Shown here one piece after another: positions 1-9,680 of a stretch of 19,849 nt of DNA (position 1 is the first letter of the stretch; every line of letters starts with the position of its first letter). The stretch spans positions 1-19,849 of the forward strand of contig JNEM01012207.1 in assembly GCA_000697335.1 (NCBI GenBank), in the 5' to 3' direction. Below the pieces are notes generated by a model, which had not been told where the DNA came from, did not search any database, and worked only from the letters and a program-made list of their open reading frames with translations. The position numbers and the translations under genes are program-made. This DNA comes from Conidiobolus incongruus B7586 (lineage: Eukaryota > Entomophthoromycota > Entomophthoromycetes > Entomophthorales > Conidiobolaceae).

Positions 1-2858
1 TTATACTTTAACTAAATAATAACTTAATATCATTATTTAATGATTTATATAATTAATAAATATAAAAAATTTTTATTATTTAATTTAAGTTTATTTTATT
101 AAATATTAATTAAATTATTAGTGAAAATATAATTGTTTTTGATTTTAAAATTTATTTTTATAGGTTGATATATAAATACCTTATAGAAAAAAATAATAAG
201 TTTAATTAGTTTATAATATAAAATATATTTAATATAACTCCTTGTATTAAGGTGATAATTAAAATGTCTTAAGTGATAAACAAGATTATTTCCTATTAAT
301 TAATAATATTTTAAGTTATAAGCTAAATTTTATTTAAAATTTAAGATTTTACAAGTTTTGAATATAAATATATAATGATTAAATATGTTTTAAATATATA
401 AAATAAGATGATATCATTAATATTAATTAGCACAAAATTTATGATAAAATTTAACTTAAATAATTTTTATATAATTATAATAATTTTGAAATAAATCATA
501 ATATATATATATAGTTAAAAAAATTCAATTTTAATAAGTTTCATTAGTTTTTTTTAATCAATCTTAAAAATATATAATTAGATCATTTTAGCTTTTATTT
601 TAATTGTTAATTTATTTCCCCATATTATCTCAATATAAGAGATATATTTTTTATAATATTCAATATGATAATATGATTGCAATATATTTATTAATTACTT
701 TACAAAATAAAGGTTATACTTATTAAATATTTTAAAATATTTTCATAGCTTTTATAAGAATAGTTAATAATATAAATGATTTATTCTTTAAAAATATAGT
801 GTTTTATATAAATATCATCAAAATATCACAAAGAATGGATTAATTTTAAAAAATCCTGAACTTAATAATTATAAGATTCACAAATCTTGAAAAAAAATAT
901 TAGACAATTAATAGTCTTTAATATAAAATATTAGCCATTTAAATTAATTCAAATACTATATTTGATTTGTTAAAATTTTATTAGTGATATTTATTGTCTA
1001 GTTTGTACTTTTTTCTTTGCAGCAATTTGTATGATAACCTTGAAAAATTCAAAATATGTTAATTTCAAACTCTTAATATTGAAAAGATTTTAAATCAAGG
1101 TTCAACCGAAAAATATGATGACAATAAATTATTATTCACAATGAATATAAATTTTATTATATATCCATATCACTTTTTAAAAATTTCAACAATCCATGAT
1201 TAAATCAATATATTGATAACTCTAATAATAGAAACGCCTAATAATTTATTTCTAATTCAATATGACTTGATGTCACTTATAATCCAATAATGTATATTCA
1301 ATTAAGCTAATAATATAATAATAAAAAGCTATTTTGTCAACTAAGAATACAAATTCAAATCAGTTAGGAATTCGTATATCTTGTCCAGCTAAACACAATA
1401 TCTAGTAGTATATAATAATTGTCATAATTCACCATAATGTACCTCAATTCATATATGAAATCACGTTATATATTTTATTATTATGATAATGCTTCATTAA
1501 GATTTAATATTCATGAATTATTTACCAAAAAATCAAAAAATTATATGACGACTATATAATTTTTATAAAAAATGAAATTGATGTGAAAAAAGCTAAATTC
1601 AAGTATTAATATCCATATACTTAATCAGGTAATTTATGAATCAGGTTATATCAGATGATTATTTGGATTATAATTTAATCTTTGATCCTATTATGTCATT
1701 ATTACATATTACAATCAATTTAGCCATTCAAAAATTTCTTGAATGTTTTAATCAAAATTCAACAAAATTCTTGGACAATTTAAAATCATAAAGTTTTAAA
1801 ACACATTCATTAATGTACAATAATGATGTATGATTTTATAAGAGTAGAGATTGAGACATTTATAAAATATATTTTAGGAAATATATACAAAATTAAAATA
1901 CACATTAATCTATTGTCTCTAAAAAATTGTTTTAATTTTTTTATTAAGTGTTGTGTAATATTAAGTTCAATATTGAATATTATTCTTACATTCATAACAC
2001 TTTTATTTGAGTGGTAATTTAATCTAGCACCAATAAATTAATCAATATTCTAGCCAAATTGAAAATTAATATCAAATATTTTAATCAGAATAAATCAATT
2101 GATATTTGTAAATTCTGAATAGCGATGTTGAATTTTTTCCTTATAATCCAAAATACATTAACTATCCATCAGATTCAAGAATTTCGTTTTAAATGAAAAA
2201 GTGCAATAAAGTTTTTCAAACAAATCAACTAAAGCCGAACTGCATGCAGAATTGGAGTTTTTACAAACTTAATTCATATAGAGCTCTAATCAATTATAAT
2301 TGAAATTTGAATGCAAAATAATTGTTTATCAAAATACAATATAACAAACTTTCTTTGAACGAATTCCAATTACACGAATCTTCTGCAATTTAGTTGATAT
2401 TTTAATTAAGTGAAATAGTCTATTAAATCTTAATAATTACATAATATATGGCAACCCGGGAATTAATATGGATTAAACTATTATAATTTAAATAAAGTTA
2501 ATCGGTAGAATTATTTATTCGATTATTTGGACATTAATGGACCTATTCCACTACCAATTTAGTCAATAACACTTTAATCAATATATCTATGTGATACTTT
2601 CTAAAATTATTATCCTCTTTTATAATGTAACTACAAATATCAGAATAATAATGGTCAAAGGATTACATTAAATTAATGCATTTCATTGATAATAAAGTGT
2701 GAATTTTTTATATTTCTAATACCTTTCTGTTAATAGAATTAAATTTTATTGGATAAATAATGCAGTTGAAATATTTTGAATAATTTGTTTATAATTCAAC
2801 TTATACAAAGTTAATCAAATTTGACCACTTTTTTCCAAATTTTAAATTTTATCTAAAG
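1..2858. other. Intergenic, AT-rich, no gene supported
   Basis: The first kilobase is almost pure A/T with short poly-A/T and AT tracts. From about 1000 to 2858 the sequence is more mixed and has more CpA. A splice-acceptor-like pyrimidine run ending in AG occurs near 1006-1022, but no convincing exon follows it. Open stretches of 60-odd codons exist on both strands around 1810-2017. They overlap each other and have the low-complexity Ile/Asn/Phe/Lys composition expected of AT-rich noncoding DNA. A 10-bp perfect palindrome (CTGCATGCAG) lies at 2240-2249. I recognise no gene or RNA. Confidence 0.7.
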
Positions 2859-2871
2859 ATCCCAAGGGGAT
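2859..2871. repeat. Short GC-rich hairpin
   Basis: ATCCC-AAG-GGGAT forms a perfect 5-bp stem with a 3-nt loop at the left edge of a GC-richer patch (about 2859-2935) in otherwise AT-rich DNA. There is no terminator or gene context on either side, so its role is unknown. Confidence 0.4.
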
Positions 2872-3222
2872 AAACCCAAACACCAATCTCGGGAGGCTGA
2901 TTCAATTACCTTTTAGATAGGAAAAGAGATATGTTTATAACAATATTGACGTCTTGATTGATTTTTATATATCGAGGATATTTGAAATATTTAATTGATT
3001 TATAATATATATGCAAATATTTACAATTGACATATATTTCGCTTATATAATGATTATTATGAATGATTACATTATATCAATGATATTATCTTATTTTATT
3101 TAATTAGTTTTGCTTAAATTTATAATAATTATATTTAAATATTGAATATTAGTTTTTTACTCCTAATATAATTTTTTTCTTACTCTCTTATAAATCATGA
3201 AATCATAGATAATTTAATATAA

Positions 3223-3471
3223 TGTTGGGGTTTAAAGTTGCCCCATTAGGAGGAACCCTGTAAAAGGATAAAAAATATTAGGCAAAAGAGCCAAAAAGGT
3301 AAGTAAAAGATAAAGAAAGAGTAAAATTAAAGTTAATAGAAATAGAGGAGAAGGTTTATTTAGGAAAGTCAGATGGTTTAAATATTACAAACTCACTAAA
3401 CTATGGCTTATAAAGTGGATTTTCTAGAATATCACCAGTTCTTGGGACAAGGGCCTAAATTATCCCTTTCA
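3223..3471. mobile_element. GC-richer island with TG...CA ends, possible solo LTR
   Basis: This 249-bp block stands out from its surroundings by higher G+C and abrupt edges. It begins TGTTGGGG, ends in TTTCA, and is flanked on both sides by nearly pure A/T. Near its left end TGGGG and CCCCA form an inverted pair (3225-3245 region), and a TATAAAG-like stretch lies near 3409. The length and the TG...CA termini fit a solitary LTR of a fungal retroelement. I see no clear target-site duplication, primer-binding site or internal coding region next to it, so the family is unassigned. It could equally be another decayed repeat. It is a fossil, with no coding potential in this window. Confidence 0.3.
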
Positions 3472-3479
3472 ATAATATA

Positions 3480-4760
3480 AAATATTATTTATTTTGATTT
3501 TGCTTCAATATTTTACTCAAAAAGCTTTTTCTTTGATTTTTTATTACTTTGTTTATTTTATAGTATTATTTATCATATATATATAAATATTTAATATCTT
3601 TTATTATAATTTTTTATGATCAAATAAATATAATAAATTACATTTATATAAAATTTCCTAATATTATTTTTTATATATAATATATAATTAATAACAAATA
3701 ATGAAAAATAATATATCGAAATTAAAAATTAAAAATTTTTCTATATATATATTTATAAAAATTATATATTAAAGGTTAATTTTTGAATAATATATTAATT
3801 TATGATAGAAATTAAGTTTAAACTAATTTAATAATATAAATACCCTTGATCAAAATAATTAACATATATTTTAAAATTTTATCAATATTTTTATAATCAA
3901 TTTTAATTATAATTTTGGTTAAAGTTTAAAAATATATAAATTGATATTTTGAGCTATATTTATATATCTTAATATTATTGAAAATATTTTGAACTTTAAT
4001 AAATTAAACTAATATATAAATATTACTAATATAATTTCTAATTTAATTTAACTTTTAAATTATATTGAATTTTTATTATAATATTGCTATATTATATTTA
4101 TCATTATTTTTTTAATAATATTAAAATATATAAATAATACTTATTAAGTTTTTATTTTTAAAGAATATATATTAAATTTGATTTAATAATAATTATATTT
4201 TTATAAAGTATTTATAATAAACATTCAATAATTTAAATTTAATTTTCTTTATATTTATTTTTAAACTTTAAAAAATTATATTAATATTTAATTTCTTAAG
4301 AAATTAATAAAGTTATCAATTTAAATATTTCAAAGATAATTTAATAATTATGAATTTTTATCTTTAATATATATATATATATATATATTTGAACAATTAA
4401 ATTTTGAAAATTTAATATTCAAAATAAAAAATTATTAAAAATATAATGAAATATTAATTATAGATCTATTTGGTATTTTTGGATTATTTTAATAATATTT
4501 TTTATATAAAAATAAAAACATTGTAATATTTTAATCTTTCTAATAGATTTTTTTTCAATATGCTTGTTATTTTTTACTATTAACTAATTATAAAATATAA
4601 GAAAGTTATTTATAAATTACCAGTTAAATTATATATATTAATATTTTGACTAATAATTATGTTTTGAATTAGTTTTTTTAAACTTAAATTGGTAATAACA
4701 AATATTTTTTTATAGGTAATATTAAATTTAATAATATTTTCTCTATATATTTATTTTAAA
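3480..4760. other. Extreme AT-rich block, no gene
   Basis: About 1.3 kb of nearly pure A/T with scattered single G and C. By hand count CpA (about 21) is fewer than CpT (about 31), the reverse of the gene-flanking DNA. No open frame of note and no RNA gene is visible. It contains the longest simple AT repeat of the window. Confidence 0.75.
4367..4388. repeat. (AT)11 microsatellite
   Basis: An uninterrupted run of eleven AT dinucleotides inside the extreme-AT block. It is the longest pure dinucleotide run I found in the window. Confidence 0.9.
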
Positions 4761-6089
4761 ATGATATATAAATTATAAGGTTTTTAGGAAAGTATGTTTA
4801 AATCTTGAATGAATATTGAAAAATATAATCAAAATAACAGAACTTCTAGGAAAGTTTTCTTTGTAATTATATATTTAATATCTATTCAACATAATTCTAT
4901 TACACTTAACCTTTAATTCATCGTATTTTTAATTAAATCCAAAATAATATGATAATATTTGATATTTAATCGAAATTATTCATATTTGATTAAGTAAAAC
5001 AATAGTATATTATTGCTATGTTTGAAAATAATTACGATTGTAAAATGGTATCTAAATATTGATGCTGTAAGTTATAGTTTATCTAAGGATTATTTAAATA
5101 TTGATAGGTATGCGCAAAGCAAATGGAAATTATGGGAATGGCTAATCATTAGTAATCCAACTAATTGATCTTTGAAATATAACTTTGAAATGATTAGTAT
5201 GAAATTAATCAATTTACTACAAATTTATTCCAAATAATTTGATCAATTTCAAACTAATTATCCAACATAATAAAGATTATTAAGCTAAGTGTGTCATTTG
5301 TCTAAAAGGGGTGTGTTCATTATTAATATTTAATAATACTCATCAAACAGATTATTATTAAACTTTTGTAAACAAAAATATATTCTCAGAATATATAAAT
5401 AACTATCACTAATTAGGTTTTAAAATTTATTTTCAAGCATAATCAATTTATATATCAATGACATTTATGCATATAAATCACTAATTATGCATAAGCCTTT
5501 TGTAAATTTTGCGAATTGAATTTTTAAGATATTCATTATTGATTTTAATAATAATTCATGAAAATCATAAAAAATAATTCAGCCAATAATAATTTTAGAA
5601 AAATGTTTAAAAAAATCTATTTAGAATTACTTATAAGATAAAATATAATAGTTGTAAAAATATATTGAAATAATATGTAAAAAATATTATATGAAAATAA
5701 CTCGCTTTATAGGAATTGTTTACAAAAAGTTTTTAATACCTGTAGCTAATATGAGTTTTCATATTTAACTAACAAGAATCTATATCTAATATATATTTCT
5801 AATGTTAGTCTAACTCATCCAATTTTACCTTTTATACATCGATAATTTAATCAATTTTTGAAATTTGTAAAGCAAACCAAGTGTTGAATAATTTAATATA
5901 TTTTAGAGGAGTTTAAGTTTCAAAAATTAACTGATAAAAATAAAACATTATAGTTTTTGGTATTGTATTATCAAATAATCAATTACCATATAAATTGACT
6001 TTTTCATTCATATTCTGAGAGTTTTAAGTTCTCAAGTGAAGTAATTAGGATAAATTATTTAGTGAGCTTTGCAATTTAATAAATTAATG
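4761..6089. other. Intergenic, AT-rich, no gene supported
   Basis: Mixed AT-rich sequence without a recognisable gene. Its only distinct structure is a pair of TTATGCATA 9-mers at 5465-5473 and 5485-5493, spaced exactly 20 bp apart. Because TATGCATA is itself palindromic, the two copies also act as an inverted repeat. Function unknown. Confidence 0.65.
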
Positions 6090-6720
6090 ATAAAAGAATT
6101 CTACTGTCTAGAGTGGGCTGGCTGATTGAATCAATGATCTCCTAATTAGCTGTTTGAAGCCTGTGTTCTGATGAATAATGGAATGATGTTATTACGAATA
6201 ACATGTTTAAAATATATTACCAGCAGCTCCAATTCTAAAATTATTGAGAAATTTACTGTGATGGAATTTCAAATGACTATAATTACCTTAGTATATTTTT
6301 CAACGTGAATGAAACAAGCGAGATGCCATTTATGGTCAATACTATTATCATCATGATTCAAATAGATTATCATGGATGATATTTATCTAATAGAATCAAT
6401 CTCCACCACAGCTATATAAAAACTTTATGAATAAGCAATGGACCAAATGGTATAATATAAATATTCTATTAAAGAAGGGTAATGTGAGATGGAGGACAAG
6501 CGGATCACGGATCATATTCCCCTCTTTCAAACAGTGACAAAGTATATCGTTACCTAATGGTGATCTTATCAATCCTCTTATTAAGGAAACTTTATTTAGC
6601 TGAAAGAATCTAAGCACAAATTAGAACGTAGATGAAATTGATCCCAAACTCACTGAATTGATTGGCCAGGAGTCGTGGAGAAAATGGAGGATAAATACTT
6701 CCATTTAATTCAATTCAGAT
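6090..6720. other. GC-richer island, possible decayed coding sequence
   Basis: This 0.6-kb patch has clearly more G and C than the flanks. On the + strand, the frame from ATG 6427 to TAA 6706 reads as a plausible polypeptide interrupted by three stops. It includes the short coding-like string DEIDPKLTELIGQESW near its end. On the - strand an uninterrupted 73-codon frame covers 6396-6617. I recognise no family on either strand. It could be an old pseudogene, a transposon remnant or unconstrained DNA of less biased composition. An 8-bp-arm hairpin (6186-6204, loop ACG) lies within it. Confidence 0.3.
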
Positions 6721-7457
6721 TAACCATGTTAAAAAATACTAATAAACTAAATAATGAGCTAATCGTTTAACTAATATATTTCTATCCTTTTATTTATTTG
6801 AATTTTAACAGATTTTTTTTCATAATGTTTAAAATCAAATTTTTATTAATTTATATTACCCTAATAAGGTAACTTAATGAAGCAATTTCAAATTTTTTGC
6901 AATTCAATATTATCATTCGATTGTATAAGTATTTTGATGTTTTATAACCCTAAATCAATTAAAAATTGGCATATATTGACTTATTTCACTGAAGCACTTA
7001 TCTTTTTTGTTATATTTTCTTAAATTTTAGGACTTGTATTTATGGATTAATTTAATTATTATATTAAATTTTTATGTATTTAATTATTTGCATGGAATTT
7101 GCTATATTTGATCATTGATTGAGCTTTATGTAGATAAGGTTGAATAATAATGGATTGAATTTGTAATTTGATTAAAAATTTAAATGAGCTTTCTTTTATG
7201 AAATAAAAAAAATATTATTTATATAATAATGTGAACTTTTTCATATAGCTCTCCAATCTGAAAATATATGTTTTAACTTTCAACATATCTTTTTAATTTT
7301 CATCTTGTTAAATTGATATTTATTTGAATGGAAATATCGAATATAAATCGGATATTCTGATATATGCCAATTACATCATGGATCAGAATCCACCCACCAT
7401 TATCATTCCAAGGATTAATTTTCAATGAATTTCAAATTTAGCTACCAAATTAAGAAA

Positions 7458-7551
7458 TCCCTGAAAAGATATTATTGCATACTATAAAAAGCCTGATAGA
7501 TTGATTAAGTTCCTGAATCCATCAATTTTACCACTTTTAAAGTTTCAGGGA
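7458..7551. repeat. 9-bp inverted repeat upstream of the NIPA gene
   Basis: TCCCTGAAA at 7458-7466 is exactly complementary to TTTCAGGGA at 7543-7551, with a 76-bp spacer that includes a TATA-like motif. It sits 210-300 bp upstream of the NIPA start codon, so the arms could be paired regulatory sites or a transcript stem. No binding protein can be named. Confidence 0.45.
7483..7489 (+). promoter_or_regulatory. TATA-like box of the NIPA gene
   Basis: A TATAAAA heptamer lies 272 bp before the start codon. A pyrimidine-rich stretch (about 7587-7725) follows it, as is common ahead of fungal start sites. In such AT-rich DNA TATA-like strings are frequent, so the assignment rests mainly on its position. 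Confidence 0.3.
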
Positions 7552-7760
7552 ACTCTTATTTATTATATATATTACTAATTCGTTTGTTTCTTTGATCATT
7601 CCAACCCAGTTGGTTCAGTCCTTATAATATTATTGTTTATTTACTTGTCTTTCCCTTAACTTTCATATCTCCTTTTTTACTCGACTAGAATTTTTATATT
7701 TGAGTGTAGTATATTCCTTCTTTTATTAATTCAATCATAATATATTACTAATCATCAATA

Positions 7761-9680
7761 ATGGGTCCAATTGGTGATAGTTCATTTACTCAAACTGATA
7801 CAGCGAAATACATTGGTTTGGGTTTAGCAATATTGAGCAGTGAGTATTTTTTATACAAAACTATATTGATCATTATATTAAATCAAGTTGTTTTTAGCTG
7901 TATTTATTGGGAGTAGTTTTATTTTAAAAAAGAAGGGTTTAATTGAATCAAGAGCTTGGGAAGAGGATAAAGGTACGCTTTATCGATTTCCCTATTCAAA
8001 AATATATAAATTAATAATATTGATTTTTAGAGGATGGTCATGCTTATTTAAAATCTTGGCTGTGGTGGTCAGGCATGTTTTTGAGTAAGTCATCAATATC
8101 AATTTATAGAAAATGAAAATTTATTAATCTTGGTATCTAGTGATTTTTGGCGAATTATGTAATTTTATTGCTTTTACTCTTGCTCCAGTCATTTTAGTAA
8201 CACCGTTAGGAGCTCTTAGTGTTGTAATAAGGTAAATAACTTTGATTTGATCCAATTTTATTATCTAAAAAATACAAATAGTGCTGTCCTCTCTTCCATC
8301 ATCCTTAAAGAACGCCTTAATTTTCACGGTAAAATCGGTTGTGCAGTTTGTCTCTTTGGATCAACAATTGTAGCACTCCATGCTCCGACTCAAAATTCAC
8401 CCGACACAATGGAGAAATTGCTCGAGTACATTAAAGCTCCAGGATTTATCGTGTATTTCATCTTTGTGATCCTTTCTATGCTTTTTCTCATTTGGAAAGT
8501 TGTTCCAAAATACGGACACACACATCCCATTGTCTATATCACCATCTGCTCTCTATCGGGAGGTATTTCAGTTGTTTTACTACAAACTGTTGGTGGATCT
8601 ATTGCCCAAACAATTAGTGGAAACAATCAATTTACTCACTGGCTCATGTATATTGTATTAATTTTCGTGGCTACTGCACTGATAACTCAAATTAATTATC
8701 TCAACAAAGCACTTAACTTATTTATTACTGCCGAAGTTACTCCCTTGTACTATGTAGAATTTACCACTTCCACTATTGTCTCCAGTTCTATTTTATTCCA
8801 AGGTTATGCCACTGATCCTATTCAAATTGTTACCGTTATCTTTGCTTTCTTGTGTATTTGTGGTGGTGTTTTGGTTTTACAAACATCTCGCATGTATGAA
8901 TCCTTGCGAGTCGATGAAGAAAATCCTAACCGTAGTATAACAAGCTTTCATAGCAATCGTCGGGTTTCTAATCCTATTAGTGAAAAGCGCGCAAATGACC
9001 TTGAAACTGGGCTCGAAGGGCAAGTTTCAAATAATCGTCATAGTTTACCTCTAGATGGTGTTCGCTCTACCACCGAATCAAATCAATTATCCGTTCCTCA
9101 GACTACTGTAAGGAGTCCAACACCGCCTTCTAATTTAAAACAATCCTCCTTCTCTGCAAGCATTCCTAATACGATACACAGGATTGGATCAAGGTATTTC
9201 CCAAACCTGAAAGATGAACTCAAAGAGCCCAAAGTATTTGATGATGATACTCTCGAAGCAAGCAGTGCTAATTATAACCCTGTACCGTCTGTTGAACCAA
9301 TCAGAAGTGAAGCTATGATTCTTCCAGTTTTCCATACTTCAACTAGGAATTCCTATGCTTCATCTTCGGGACCTCATGGTTTACAGAATCGAGGACCGTC
9401 ACCTATAGTAGTTCCACTCGCCGGATCAAACTCAGGAAATCCCGCTGCTCAGACTGCACCTCAGTTAATCTCATCGTCATCAAATCAGATTAGTTCAACA
9501 TCAACAGCACATCTTGAGACGCCGGTAGATGCTTCTACATCCCAGCCTTCATTCAATATACCCAAAATTTCAAAATGGATGCCTCATTTCGATAAAGTTT
9601 TCAATCGCACAAATCGATCAAATTCCGAACCTGTCCCAGTCTCAGCCAATTCAGAATCTGCTGCAAATAATGGGATATAA
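7761..9680 (+). CDS. NIPA-family magnesium transporter, five exons
   Basis: Predicted NIPA (DUF803, drug/metabolite-transporter superfamily) membrane protein. Members carry Mg2+ across plasma or endosomal membranes. Exons by reading are 7761-7839, 7898-7972, 8031-8084, 8141-8231 and 8282-9680, giving 1698 nt and 565 aa. The four GT-AG introns are 58, 58, 56 and 50 nt. The start is the first ATG after an in-frame TAA at 7749, with A at -3 and G at +4. Nine hydrophobic segments lie near residues 18-37, 62-82, 84-104, 117-135, 154-174, 182-203, 219-237, 254-273 and 281-300. Family-typical strings include SSTVFIGSSFILKKKGL, VTPLGALSVVISAVLSS with ILKER after it, and EVTPLYYVEFTTSTIVSS. The last 265 residues (301-565) are hydrophilic, rich in Ser, Pro, Thr and Asn, and probably a disordered cytosolic tail. 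Many fungal homologues also have long tails. The family call is firm. The substrate and membrane are inferred from relatives. Confidence 0.93.
7840..8281 (+). other. Four short introns of the NIPA gene
   Basis: The introns are 7840-7897, 7973-8030, 8085-8140 and 8232-8281. Donors read GTGAGT, GTACGC, GTAAGT and GTAAAT, and all acceptors are TAG. They fall in codon phases 1, 1, 1 and 2, and all cluster in the first 300 nt of coding sequence, leaving the last exon (1399 nt) unbroken. Their placement is confirmed by continuous NIPA homology across each junction. Intron 2 has no stop in its upstream frame. Retaining it would shift the frame and end translation at 8086-8088. Confidence 0.88.

Noticed and set aside
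1101-1110. GGTTCAACC resembling a tRNA B box
   Set aside because: The consensus fails after the core, and no A box or foldable cloverleaf lies at the right distance upstream.
1020-1790. One frame with several long open stretches after an acceptor-like AG near 1021
   Set aside because: The number of stops is close to that expected for the composition and I recognise no protein family. Not enough to call a pseudogene.
1810-2017. Overlapping open frames of about 60 codons on both strands
   Set aside because: Both read as low-complexity Ile/Asn/Phe/Lys peptides over the same bases, with no family match, start context or splice continuation. They fit chance in AT-rich DNA.
7602-7616. GGTTCAGTCC as a tRNA B box
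   Set aside because: The invariant A after the purine is missing, and the upstream bases do not form a D arm or anticodon arm.
8247-8281. ATG at 8247 as the NIPA start
   Set aside because: It lies inside intron 4. Starting there would delete the first three membrane segments, which are present in the upstream exons with clear family similarity.
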